Position numbers and translations under genes: made by a program. A stretch of 64,000 nt of DNA from Pseudisothecium myosuroides (taxonomy: Eukaryota; Streptophyta; Bryopsida; Hypnales; Lembophyllaceae), in assembly GCA_951799445.1 (NCBI GenBank), contig OX637287.1, positions 38,593,724 to 38,657,723 on the forward strand, written 5' to 3'. The notes under the pieces were generated by a model that was not told the origin of the DNA, did not search any database, and saw nothing but the letters and a program-made list of their open reading frames with translations. Shown in pieces: positions 46,340 to 57,861 of the stretch (position 1 is the stretch's first letter; the number at the start of each line of letters is the position of its first letter).

Positions 46340-47660
46340 CATTCATTTGAAAAATTCAATGTTTCTGTTCCATCAATTGAATCAATCTAATAAGAATTGA
46401 AGTTTATTTGTAATTATAGTGATTCTCTATTAAGAATATTTGTATAAAATTATGAAAGCTCATATAAATAACATATTCATGACAGGAAATTGATCATACT
46501 TTTTGCATCCTTTGTAACAGAAGTAGTAATGCAAATACAGAAATGAACAAGAAAAAGAGTCCGCTCCATCAAAGAAGCATAATCATTCAAGCGACTCTCT
46601 TGCAGTCTCTCTCAGTGATCCAACACAAAGCGATTGGACATCCAACTCAGTGAACTCACGTCGAGGCTTGTTTTTGTCAGGGTGACTTCATTTCAAAGCA
46701 ACAGTAAGTACTGGCTGGCCAGACGAACGTGTCTAAGGGCTGGAAGGATGAGACATCACCTTGTAAAAGCTTGCGTAGTGGCGGACTGAAGGCCTTGTCA
46801 CTTGGATCAAGACACTAGTTGATTGGTAGCACAGTTACTGTACAAGCTAGTGGGTCAATATGGAGATTGGAAATTATAGATTGAATTTTCAATGCCAAAC
46901 AATTCATAAGTATTGTATTGGCAGTTTAGTCCCCACACTCAAGTTAACAAATTTGTCCTAACACCAAGAGTGCTGCCAATTTGACAAAGGAGGGCTTGTA
47001 ACATAGTAGGAAAGTGTTCAACAGTAAGAACAATCGACAAGTATTACTGTATTAGATGCTCAAATCATGCAGAACTCATTGTTAAGTGGTTTGATTAGAA
47101 TGCCAATTTTGTTACATTGGCATTGCTTCAAGCACCAAAGTTGAGACATGTAACTGAACTCTAAGAACTAGAGGTGATATGGGTATAGTGCTCATTCAGG
47201 GCGCCAACATTTACTAAAAAGATGCCAATGTGGAAAATTTCATTCAAGTAAATAAATTGAAGTTTTATCTACTTTTATCAATCAATCAAGATTAGCGCAG
47301 CTCTTCTCACCCATTGATTGTTTTGATTGACCCCTAGGTCTTCCCGACTTGGGATGATGTCTCAACGAGCAGTATTAACTCTACTCTTCCCAACCAAATC
47401 AAAATTAATGAATCAAACATACTAAAACCTTTCCAAAATTACGCCACATTAATAAACTTTCTGTCTCATTTCCATTAGTCCAATTTAGCCAAGGTGACTG
47501 ACTCATCAGGGCACGGCCTCATCAACCCATGGGAGGCAGACCAAGGAAGACCACGGCCATGGGAGCCCGACATGGACCAAGCTAGCTACAGTATCACTGC
47601 CAACTCTCCAATGAGGGCCCTCCATGATCGACAAATCTCTCACAAATTAAACCCTAGCAC
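46340..47660. repeat. Block E, copy 2 (upstream of AP2 gene)
   Basis: This is collinear with 21,620-22,920 (GTCGAGGCTTGTTTTTGTCA, AAGCAACAGTAAGTACTGGC, TGGGAGCCCGACATGGACCA). Its constant position upstream of both AP2 copies is consistent with promoter or 5' leader, but I see no unambiguous promoter motif. Confidence 0.45.
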
Positions 47661-49220
47661 ACAGCAATGATCTGCCTTGGTCTCTGTACTTCTGTACTCA
47701 TCGTCTTCGTTCTCGATTTTCGTAAAGCTTCCCTCTTGCTTATATGCTTCCAAGCTAGCAAGCTTTCAAGTCATTCTGCTTCGATCGATCGAATTGGCTA
47801 GCTCTCGATCGACTACGTGGAAGAGAGCGTACGTGCGCACATCCGACACCATGTTCGAATCTCTTGCACTGCATCTTGGCTCACTAAATTTGCTCTCGTC
47901 AACATCTGCGGTTGCGATCTGTTCCACATTTTATGGATACTCGAGTTTCTCACTGATTGTATATGTATGCAGGACGTGGTGTCGATTTATGTGGTGAAAG
48001 TAAAGATGAAGTGTCTTGATCGATCGATCGAGGGTTGCAAGTGGTTTTAAGGGAGCGATCTGCAGAGGGCTACGAGTTCGGTGAAGTCCGTCTAGGATGA
48101 GTGTGTGACCGTTGATTTGGACTCTGGAACTTGCAGATTGAGTTGTAGTATGATTTTATTGCTCACTTGGTGACTGAAAAAGTTTGGAATATTTAAATCA
48201 ATATGCCGAAGAAGTTGAGTGTGTACATGTAATGAACTTGGTTTGGGTGAGATTAGTGAGATCACGAGCTCAGATTGATTAGGATCTAGTAGTACCCAGC
48301 GTCGTCGTCTAGATCGAGTGCTCTATGAAGATGTTGCTGGCGATGGCGTGTCTAGTTCATCGAAATCGGTGAAGTCCTTCTCCGAATGTGACGAATTCCG
48401 AACTTAAGTGGTAGAGATATATGCACAAGTCAACGGATCAGTTCTAAATTTCAACGGCACTGACCCAGGAAGAATAGCTTTGATTCACGGCCGGTTTACA
48501 GTATTCCAACAGAGAAAATTTGTGTCACTAGGTCGTTTTGCCTCATGGCCGCAGTGGCATTTCCTTAATCCCCTGTTCCTAACTAGTGCAAAATCATCTG
48601 GGAACTTCTGGCATTCCTCTAAGGAAAGCAAGGATACAGAGTCTTGTTCTGCCAGGTAATATAAAGCAAGAACGTCGCAGACTCTGTAAGAAATCAACTT
48701 CCACTTAGGACAAGGCTACACTTGCTCTGCCATGAGTGTAACATATTATAGATTAAGCTAGAGTGTTAACGAACCTAAATAGTCCCTGAACTCTACTTCT
48801 GTTGAAGAAGTAAAGGCACAAGCCTCGGTTACAGAGAGAAAGGAAATATATCCAGGCTAATTCGGCCTAACAAAAGCAAGAACATAGCTAGCTAGCAACA
48901 CGATTTGGGCGCACATCGGTTATCCACAACAGAGATCGACGTTCTCTTGGCGGATTTTGTAAGAAAACATTCCCACTTAGAACAAGCTAGTACATGCATG
49001 CTACTGTAGCTCTGTCATGAGTCCATGGGCTTGTAAAATTTACAGATGAAGCTAGCGTGTAAACGAACCCGAACGTTTATTACCTACTTTAGTATTAATA
49101 GATTGTAATATCCACTTCTCCAAATAGTTACAATCACTTGGGAAAGTACTTCCTTTATAAACATGCACTCACAATTCGACATGTGTGATGTACAGGATTC
49201 TACTTTTCAACAAAACTACA
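47661..49220 (+). other. AP2 upstream region with partial exon-1 repeat
   Basis: Bases 47,661-48,300 are unique to unit 2 (a 106-codon plus frame at 47,677 has no recognisable domain). Bases 48,300-48,420 match 23,255-23,375. Bases about 48,690-48,880 are a diverged direct repeat of about 48,957-49,330: TAAGAAATCAACTTCCACTTA versus TAAGAAAACATTCCCACTTA, and GGCTAATTCGGC versus CGCTAATTCGGC. The repeat reaches into the first AP2 exon. A minus frame at 48,697-48,485 with CHCG is too weak to call. Confidence 0.4.
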
Positions 49221-52200
49221 ATGTTCGACCTTAACAAGACCCCAACTCTTGTCGAAGGAGAAGTAATTCCACAAGACTCGGGGACAGAGAAGAAGCTGCA
49301 GATCCACGCTAATTCGGCAACGTATGCAGCACCAAAAACGTTAGCAAGTACTTCCAAGGACTACACGTTTGATTCTTCAGACTTGGCACCGCTCCTCATC
49401 ATGGTGCAGGACCTTCCCAATGACCACCCTAACACTCCAAATCTTAAGTTGAACTCTAACCATGCCAGGCTTCCACCACATACCTCTGCTTTCTCCGAAG
49501 CTCCAGCAACTGCATGGAGAGGCAGTACTAGTGCTGTGCCCCAGCATTTGGCAACGGTAACAATTGCCCCTGGCGATGGTGCTCCAGCAGTCCGTGATGT
49601 CACTATGAGGCAAGGCCGAGTGGTGGAGGTGTGGTCGAGAAACGGTGCAGTTGGAGGATTGCGTGGGAATCCGAATGAAGCTTCTCAGTGTCAGACCACC
49701 ATGGACTTGGATTGCGACGTTGTTTCTGACGGGGAGAGTGACAGTTGCAAGCCGAGAAATTCTCGGGACAACTCTAATTCTAAGGTACCTGAGTTGAAGC
49801 TTAATCTATACTACATGCATGTGAATGGAGTAACCATGTTCACCATATATTGGCTCCCAGCCAGATTAAAAAAAAATGCATTGCTTGAATTGTAAATTAA
49901 TAACTAAGAATCGTTTAGATTTAGGTTTCATGCTGTTGTCAGGTGTATGCCTACACCAACTGGCATGGTCTTAGTTTCATTGAGAGATCTTGGTGCTTGC
50001 TTGAACATTCCAATTTCGGCTGCTTGAAAACACGCCAGAATAACGAATGTGACCATGTGTATTCTGCCAGATCGATCTCTGGGTTCAAATCATTAACCTC
50101 ATATTCGTTTAGATGGTTGTGACAATAGATCTTTGAACTTTGCAAAATTTCCATTTGTTATACATCTCAAATCTATACCAGCCCTAATGGTTTAACTGTC
50201 CATTGAACTGCCTAGCTTCAGAGAACCAACACTGGAACATTCAAGCTCTAAGAACTAGTTAGTGCGAGTGTACAGTAATCATTGGTAACTGAGAAATTCC
50301 CAATTCTTAAAACATTCCCATTCAACGAATATGATGATTCTAGTTCATAAAATTCAAATATCACATTAATAAAAACATGCCATTGCATTTACCGTTTGTT
50401 ATTGTCAAGGTGTAAATTGTGGAGCCTTCAGCGTGTCTGGCTCGTTCTATTGATTCTCATTCGTCCCATTGTTTGTGTCTCAATCACTAGTACCGAAGCG
50501 TCAGATTGCTCTCGTTTCTGCAGCCGATTTACAGTGACTACCAGAGTCCTTTTAACAGTAATTTTGCAATGGTTTAGGCCAAATTTCTGCACATAGAATT
50601 TACAATCCTTAAAATTTGCAATAGTTTTGCAACAGTTTGCAACAGTTTGTATAGACATAGCATGGACTCCTGGCCGAAGACTCTTGCAACAAGTTGAACA
50701 CTGTTGCCATGGTTTGCAATAGACCGTGAGTCGAAGGTACATACGTCAGGGTCCCCAAACCACTACAACGTACACCATTGAAAAATATATAACTAATTAT
50801 GTGTTGCAACCGCTACAGGATTCTTGTTGCACTGTTTATAGTGTAGTAAACAGGAAACCATCATGATTGTGCCATAATGTATGTGACAGGCCGTCCGAAT
50901 GGATCTCGACACTCTTCCAAATAAGAGCCCAGTGGAACTGCAGTTTCCATGGGACCCAGTCCATGGAGGGGAAGCTCCACTCCACACCACATTATTCCGA
51001 ATGTCCTCCGAAAACCTCCAAGTCTCTGCCACTAAGCTCGAGGAAGAGCACCGACTCCGGGAAGTGGCATTCCATGCAGACTTCAAGTTGGAAACACAAA
51101 GGTGCACTCCCACAGCACGTTGCTGGAGCTGCTTGGCTTTCTGCTTGCCCGAGTTGCACTTGCCTAGTTTGCAGGAGGGCTCTGGTCCCGGTGAAGGTTT
51201 GCAGTTGCGTGAGGAGTGTCCGCGTTTGTTGAGGAATGTTTTAGACGCCGAGGCTGGGCAGGCGGGGAAGATGGTCAGGCATGGGCCTAAGAGTACGAGC
51301 GCCGAATATCGAGGTGTGACGCTGTACAAGAGGACCGGAAGGTGGGAGGCACATATCTGGTACCCGACGCTATCTTGAACTTTGCAATCCGCTTCACATA
51401 TTTTCACTGTTTGATCAAGCATTTCAGTTCCATGATATCAAGTCTGTGACTAAAGTTACGCAACGGAAGGACGCTTTTGGATTGACAGAGGCTACATGAG
51501 GAAGTTCGAATTAATTAGACCGTCCTTTAAAAGCCGGCCAGAATGTGCTAGCTTAGAATTACAGAGACTCTTGTAGCGCTGCTTGTTTGCTTGATCGATG
51601 ATCTGTGTTGGGGTCTGTTCAATCCTCTAATTTAAACCTAGCTATCATCTTCTTTGTTTTAAACATCTTGATTGTCCTTTCGAATTAGATTTACAGTAAA
51701 ATGGTTGCGTTCAATTCGTCCACCAGACAGGGGCCGTGCATTGCGCCAAAAGTCAGTTTGTGAAATTGGTGCAATTATAGTAAAATAGGGCAGTGGATCT
51801 TCAAGCATGGGGTATTAAATTGACGATGAAGTATTGTCAATGAAATCAAGTCCAGCTAGTGGCATTCAAAGATTTTTATAATATTCGGAGCCTGATTTAA
51901 GCTTCTGCATCTCTTGATCTGTTGTGCCTCGGTTTTGACTAAAGGATTTGTTCAATGCTGAATGTGGCAGGCATGAGAGGGCCCAAGTGTACCTTGGTAA
52001 GTGTAGTGCAGTTCTGCCTCATTTTAGAAATCTTTTTATTTCTATCTACCTTGGTTCGGCATGGTAGAATTGAATCACCTTATGCAAATTTACATTTTGT
52101 GTGCAGGGTCATATGCAACGAAAGAAGAAGCTGCCAGGTTTGCCGATACCTTGACCTGCCTCTGTGTTTCCTGGATTGAAGAAGTTAGATACATGTGCTT

Positions 52201-54448
52201 GATATTTCAGTTCCCCAACAGGCCAAATTGAATGCAGTCCATTTCTTGCAAGCAACCCTATTTTTTAACTTTTTGAGAAAGTGCCAAGATGGCGATCACT
52301 TAAAATTTGGTGAAGCATTGTATTTCTACATTCATCCATCTTTTGGACCAAAAAACACTTTTCAATCATAATCATGAATGCACTTTTTCATCCAAATTTG
52401 ACAACTTTATCCACATTTTTAATAAAAATGGAAAATTTCTAGCGAAAAAAGATTACTGTTATCTGGCGAAAAGCAAACATTTGTTTTTGAAATTGTGCAA
52501 TCTGGCCCCGTGGTGCCAAAAAAAACAGGGCTGCTTGCAAGTGATAAAAGAGATTATGCATGTTGTACAGTTGTACTCTTTGCCACTATTAGAAATAATA
52601 CTGATTGAGTAGGTTGACTCTGCATGAAGTGGAAGTTAAACTACTGTAGATGATCACATATCATGGTCTTCCCGGTTGGAACATTCATGCTTTGAAGCCT
52701 TAATTAGCAGTACGTATTTGGACGGAGTGGTTACAACAGGGCATATGATCAAGCTGCCCTTCTGCTGTGTGGGCCGGACGTGGACATCAACTTCAAACCA
52801 GAAAGCTATCAAATGGAAATGGCTTATGTAAGACATCCTTGCTGCCTTTCACTAGAGTTAACTTGTGACCAAAATGATATTGAGAATTACCCATGACTTG
52901 TGGTCATTTAATTCTCAAAATGAAATCTGTCCAAGTTCTCAAAACCTATACAGATTTGCAGTCAGTTGAAAAAATTCTCAAGAATTATACAGATTTAGAA
53001 GGCGCCAAAATGTTGACATCAAATGCACAAAGACTAAAAGCAACCTGGACTAGATAGTATAAATCTCAGGTTCCAGATGGTCTTCTGGACAAGGATCTGT
53101 ATAATTCTCGAAACTATACCACAAAGGACCCTAGTTTCATAAGCTCCAGTGCCAGTTGAATTTCGTATTTCTCACACTCTCGATTGCACCATATTATCAA
53201 TATTGAAGTTAATGAGAGAATTGGACAGGCCCTAGAACAAACTCGCCTCTAGTAACTAACTTGGTATCGATCACATGCATGAAATTAACGTAACTTGTCA
53301 GGACTATTGGATTATCAATGGATCAATCGGTCGTCAAGAATCTTGTACAGGACATCAATTCAAAAGGTTGATCTGGTGCTAATATTTGTGACTCGTGATG
53401 TTTGCCAGTTGAATAAGCTCAGCAAAGAACAACTTGCGATTTATCTATGCCGGGACAGTCGTGGCTTTGGAGCACAGGTCTCGTATCCCGGAGTCAAACT
53501 TGTAACGAACTATTATAAAGCCATATACGGGTAAGTTTTCACCAATGGTGGAGATGCTATGTACGGGTACGTATTCACCGAAGGTGTAGATTCTAGTTGT
53601 TGTTGTTTTTTGAAACAAATGAAAGCAAGTTTCATAGCAAAGAGGTAAAATACATGTAGATTCTAGTTTAAATGTTATGCAAATCACTAGGTTTAATTCA
53701 AACTTTGATTGGATTAATGAATGTCAATTTCATTATACTGGCCTATATTCACAACATTGGCACTTTCAAGACAGTCTCCTTTCAACTCCAATCTAAACCA
53801 GTCCTAGTTTAAATAGCTTATTCTGCTGAGGATCACAATTCTGGGGCACTAAACACTTGGCTTACTGGTTCCTGATGTTTGTGAATTACTGTTCATCCTG
53901 CAGGTCACATATCTTGGGGACCTTCGCTGTGGAAGAGGATGCAGCCAGGTACTCAATCATGCATGTTCAACCTCTGCACTTCTTCATTCTTCAGAGTTTG
54001 TAATCTCATGGTCTAGTCCTTCATCGGATTGTGATGTTCTTCAAATCATTGGAGATCTTGGATTGAACAAGATCCAATCTTGAATTATTGAGGTCGATCA
54101 GGTCCGGAAACAAGAAAGTGTAGACTTGTTATCGCATATAAATTGACCCTCCTTACTTCATTCACCAATAGGACGATGCATTGCCATACGTACCTGGATT
54201 TATAGAAAAACTTGGCTTCCATCAGTACGTGCTCTGCAATGAAATCAGATGGAGGGAATTGGAAAAGTACTTAGCGTACATAGCAGAGCCTGCTTTCACA
54301 GTCTCCTTGCATGGAATGAACCACAGAGCCGTATATAAAGAAGCAATGCGGAATTCTTTCGGAGCACTGGCCAGTTTGATCCTCGACACACACCATGTTC
54401 GGAACATGCCCTCCTACGCAGCTCAACGATTTGCTGCGTTATATCCGG
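49221..54448 (+). CDS. euAP2-type AP2/ERF transcription factor (unit 2)
   Basis: Exons I can phase: 49,221-49,784; 50,890-51,359; 51,971-51,996 (26 nt); 52,107-52,137 (31 nt); 52,740-52,827; 53,409-53,530; 53,904-53,948. Every junction is GT..AG and keeps frame. The product starts MFDLNKTP (EAR-like DLN near the N-terminus, as in euAP2 proteins). It then has R1 as [19 protein letters not shown], then H-E-R-A-QVYLG from the 26-nt exon, [10 protein letters not shown] from the 31-nt exon, and [19 protein letters not shown] linker [20 protein letters not shown] follows, then a shortened R2 ([20 protein letters not shown]) that lacks the usual RW-E/Q-AR strand. AP2 proteins are nuclear DNA-binding regulators of development. 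After exon 7 the next exon is out of phase (ending after ..[11 protein letters not shown] if spliced to 54,172). About 450 residues. R1 looks functional; the R2 and C-terminus are odd. Confidence 0.75.
52253..52533. mobile_element. hAT-like MITE (281 bp) in AP2 intron
   Basis: The 8-bp target duplication CTTGCAAG sits at 52,245-52,252 and 52,534-52,541. Termini are CAACCCTATTTTTT and, inverted, CAGCCCTGTTTTTTTT. Unit 1 has the empty site at about 25,060 (ATTTCTTGCACGAGATGAAA). No transposase is present. An 8-bp duplication with CA..TG-type ends is diagnostic of the hAT superfamily. It lies in the intron after the 31-nt microexon. Confidence 0.85.
54172..54448 (+). CDS. Conserved exon of unknown function (92 codons)
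   Basis: It is bounded by acceptor CACCAATAG and donor CCGG|GTAAGT. The reading frame starts [17 protein letters not shown] and includes [19 protein letters not shown] and [13 protein letters not shown]. The unit-1 copy (25,255-25,375) keeps this frame and peptide with few changes, which suggests it was under protein-level constraint. It does not resemble an AP2 domain, and I do not recognise the family. Read from AP2 exon 7 it is off by one base. It may therefore belong to the AP2 gene after a splice-site change or indel, or to a separate gene. Confidence 0.5.
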
Positions 54449-54790
54449 GTAAGTCGGAACTTGTATTTTTTTCCCTTCTCAATATTAATATTACAAGGTC
54501 TCTTACATAGTTACATATTGATGGTGCATTACCATCAATATGGTCATTACATTGCAATACTCCTGATAACTGGAGTTCATGCTACCTTTCGTTCAAATGA
54601 TGGAATGATCGATATACCAGTAACATCAGCTTCCAGGGGTCAGAATGTCTGAACCTGATCACAGTTTGGGTTCATCTGAATTGACAAGCTAGCAGTATTA
54701 TTTTGCAAATTGGCATCATATGCATCACAAAACCTCGTTGCTTGACAATGCGAGAGAGATTTCAGAATACCATACATTGTAAAAGACCAG

Positions 54791-55006
54791 GATCGACAGG
54801 GTGAATTCCCTAACGCCGAGGCATTGAATTTGCATAACATGGCGCTCAGATTTCTTGAGGCAACATTAATCAGTGTGAATTGTGCAATGATCAGAAGCAG
54901 CAGAGGGGACGCAACTGAGAAATCAAGCACTAGCAATTACGTCCAAGAGACCGAGCATGCCACAAAGAACGTCGTCTCCACAATACAAGAAGCTCTCGAC
55001 CCGTAA
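54791..55006 (+). CDS. Putative exon of unknown function
   Basis: After AAAGACCAG a frame reads DRQGEFPNAEALNLHNMALR, then ATEKSSTSNYVQETEHATKN and IQEALDP, and stops at 55,004-55,006. Homologous segments occur at 25,691-25,930 (plus) and 26,770-26,600 (minus), all frame-disrupted. Joined to the 54,448 donor it would be out of phase. It is probably coding in origin and its present status is unclear; I do not recognise the family. Confidence 0.35.
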   Translation, partial: DRQGEFPNAEALNLHNMALRFLEATLISVNCAMIRSSRGDATEKSSTSNYVQETEHATKNVVSTIQEALDP

Positions 55007-55823
55007 AGAAAGAGAGCCAAATCAGGATTCGACTTCTCCTCCAGCTGCTGCAACCGCAATTGCAGCTCCTCCTCATCCAGGAGCGCTGGATTACCTCCCA
55101 GGAAATAAGGTACAATTCACAAATCAACTTTCTATCTGCAAGGGATTCAACGCTGGAATGGTCATGTTCGTTCAAATTGCAAAGTTGAATCAAACTCAGA
55201 TAACGAGTGCTTCCAGTGCTAATATGAACTTTCAAAAGTCCAACTTAGAGCTCGAAAATCTAGGACGGGACGGGTAGAGATGTGAGGTTCAGCTGGGCTA
55301 GAGCAGTTTTTAGGGGTCCAACTTCAATGACTCCAGTTCAAATTTGGACGACTCAAAACTGGTCCAGCCAGCGTTCGGGAAATTTTGAACTCCAGTAACG
55401 TTGATGATATATTACCCTTAGCTTTCCATATTTAGCTTCTTTTTACATAGGCTCTACTTGCCTCGCATTTTGCTACTTGAAATTTTTATTCCTTAGTTTT
55501 GAAAATCCTTTTTTTCCCATTTCATCCGTTTACAACAGATGAACATTGATTCAGAGTCTCCCGAACATTGTTTTAGTTCTTCAAAACCTGATCAGCTTTG
55601 AACTTTGCACTCCAATCTCTTGAAATTATGTCAATTTCCAATCCACGGGGATAGGCTTTAAGGGTCTAGGGTTTAGGGTAACACTGCCATTGCTAGAACG
55701 ACTGATTTTAACAAACGTGCGCAGATCAATGAAAATATCGAAGTTTCTCCTGGTGTGCTCACCCCCACTCGCGGCTGGGGTCCCTACGTGGCGTCCAGGA
55801 CATGCCGCCGGAACATTAACCTC
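55007..55823. other. Intergenic/intronic stretch before U gene
   Basis: Bases 55,007-55,190 continue the homology with 25,930-26,080 (GCAATTGCAGCTCCTCCTCA, GGTACAATTCACAAATC). From 55,190 to about 55,820 the text is single-copy in this window, with no supported gene. Confidence 0.4.
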
Positions 55824-56093
55824 ATGGCAAAGCAACATCTCCAATATTCACATCCACACCAGCCCAGCAACGGCGCAAACACTCCTGCAGCAACGACAGC
55901 TTCGTCGTCCGGCAACGCACGAAGCGTTCCGTTGATTCCACACGCGACCGGAGAAGCATCTTCGTCGGGCGTCATCACATTCAGACTGTTCAACGTGGAA
56001 ATCACTGTGGCAGTACCAAACCCAAAACCTAGAAAACTGTGCAAGAAATGCTTGCTCGCACAGCGGAGTCTGTTTAAGGCAACTGAAGAGTAA
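55824..56093 (+). CDS. U-family small protein (89 aa), best copy
   Basis: The frame starts with ATG at 55,824 and runs to TAG at 56,091-56,093. The peptide opens MAKQHLQYSHPHQPSNG, has an Ala/Thr/Ser-rich middle, then SSGVITFRLFNVEITVAV and a basic end with PKPRKLCKKCLLAQ. Fragments of the same protein occur at 677-754, 26,066-26,377 and 27,760-28,215. FRLFNV is one residue from the R/KLFGV repression motif of plant RAV and HSFB factors, but I see no DNA-binding domain, so this is only a hint. CKKC could bind metal. Whether this is a whole gene or a terminal exon is unknown; an in-frame extension upstream to 55,755 also exists. Confidence 0.45.
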   Translation: MAKQHLQYSHPHQPSNGANTPAATTASSSGNARSVPLIPHATGEASSSGVITFRLFNVEITVAVPNPKPRKLCKKCLLAQRSLFKATEE

Positions 56094-56129
56094 CTTAGAA
56101 CTTTCTTAATCCATTCATTTCAGCTGGTG

Positions 56130-56303
56130 CACAGGGGAAGTAGAAGAGGTTACCATGTGGGAGAAACGGGTTTCATGAGGGAAAAATTTGACCATTCCCA
56201 CATGGTAACCTCTTCTACTTCCCTTGTGATTGGTTACCAAGAGATTATCAGGTGAAAATGGTCAAATTTCTCCCACATGGTAACCTCTTCTACTTCCCCT
56301 GTG
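56130..56303. mobile_element. 174-bp inverted-repeat MITE in U 3' flank
   Basis: Ends are CACAGGGGAAGTAGAAGAGG and its inverse finishing CTTCTACTTCCCCTGTG. A third, inverted partial copy of the terminal sequence lies inside (56,190-56,224). The equivalent place at about 770-800 reads GCAGCTGGTGTGCATTGATA without the element. Flanking GGTG and GTGTG suggest a short target duplication that is now imperfect. Confidence 0.75.
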
Positions 56304-57861
56304 GTGTGGGTTGATATTAACAGTCAAATTAATATGAGGGACAAAAAGGTTGACACAGCAAACCTTTAATTTTTGAAAAACAACATTATATGTTTGGGCT
56401 CAAACTTTTTATAAGTTCTATGGATTTTTAAAGCCTTGGGGAAACCTTAGGATAGTGTTACATTGGTGTATTTTTGAATCGTGCTTGGAAAATTTGAAAA
56501 CCAGTCACTAATAGGGAAAGGACATGTATAAGAGGCAATCCATTCCTGATCAACCCCCATTCTTGCTATGTAGAGTGTTCTCTTTCTTCCGAGAAAAGTA
56601 GGAGAAGAACACTAATTAATTATGGCACAATTGCTGAGGCACTTGTGGCGCATTTTGATTGGCTACAAGACTCTCAATATTGCAACCACCCTTTAGTTGA
56701 TTTTCTTTTCAGCCCATGATCGGAAATAGCAAGTCCTATATCACCAGTATAGAAGGAATAGAATCTTCCACTGAAAAATTCACAGTAATTATGTTTTGAA
56801 AAATAAAATTCTGAAAAATTATGGAAACCTTCCCATGTCTACTTTTGCACATGGGAAAATTTCCCTAGTAAAGAAACCTGCTCTACAGATGGTCAAATTA
56901 GCTTAAATGATTAGAAATTAATGGGTTGCCTCCCTTATTGTATATTGTATTTGGGGAACATACATGGAACAATTTATAAACAAATAAACATGGCCAAGAG
57001 GTTAAAGAAAGGTTATAGGAATATAAGGGTTTGAGGGGTCAACCTTTGGGATTAGGTTGGAAGTATGTCAAATCTTATTTTATTTTAGTAAAGTTTGTAA
57101 TTCAAATGGCCTTATTTAATTAAGAATATCCTACTTAGGTGTCTTCATCCTACTTGATCGCCACATGAGAAATATGTAAAAGTCTAAAAAAATATCATTA
57201 AGAGTGAAGTCATTGAGATAAAACAGTAAGTCAGAATAAAACAAAACATGAAGAACTTGTAGAAATAATACTAAATTTATGATATTAAAAAAAGTCTAAG
57301 TTCTCTTTTCAAAAATTCAGTGCAAAACAAGAAAATGGAAATTAAAAATTAAAAAAAGAGACTTGTTGATGTTTAATTTTTATTTAAATAATGGAAAGAT
57401 CGATGTGCAGATGACTAAACGAGGACCTAAAACAGTAAATAATAAGCAGAAATCCTGATAACCACCGCATAGAGCATACGACGCCTTCAATTCCGTGATT
57501 ACTGAAGATGTTTGGGCTTCGATCTTCCACAGATATACATTTGGGTGTATCTACAAGCCTAGTCAGGCTGCTTAGGGGATTGCAGTTCCAAAGTACGGGG
57601 TAAAATTAGGAGCTATATGACGTGCAAAAAGAATTGAATTCGGCAGAGAAAGTCGGACTGCTAAAGCTGTCACTGAGGGATCTTCGCGAAGCATCTACAC
57701 CACATAGTTTGTATTTACTAAGCCTCACCAATGTACAGATACTCAAGAACCATGTGCTCCCGTCTTGAAATTATGTTATTGCATCACTCAACTGGAAGGG
57801 AGGAGAACCTGTTGATGTGAGTAATTCGAAATGTATCCCCAGCGCGCAGTGAAGTCCTTAC
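56304..57861. other. AT-rich stretch and 3' flank of ANTH copy 3
   Basis: Bases 56,304-56,435 match 780-930. Bases 56,436-57,400 are AT-rich, with a piece at 56,760-56,880 like the 12,775-12,860 inverted-repeat arm. Bases 57,400-57,861 are GC-moderate and lie 3' of the ANTH stop codon, so they probably hold its 3' UTR. No gene is seen. Confidence 0.4.

Noticed and set aside
48485..48697. Possible GRF-type zinc finger on the minus strand (KCHCGHEAKR)
   Set aside because: Only one CxCG pair and no downstream conserved residues; too short to support.
50793..51422. 209-codon minus-strand frame opposite AP2 exon 2
   Set aside because: It is antisense to the exon encoding [18 protein letters not shown]; its apparent length comes from codon bias of the true strand.
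52307..52612. 101-codon plus frame after AP2 R1
   Set aside because: It lies almost wholly inside the hAT-type MITE, which is absent from the sister copy.
54640..54936. 98-codon hydrophobic minus-strand frame
   Set aside because: Hydrophobicity arises from the reverse complement of the plus-strand exon-like frame; the sister copy does not keep it.
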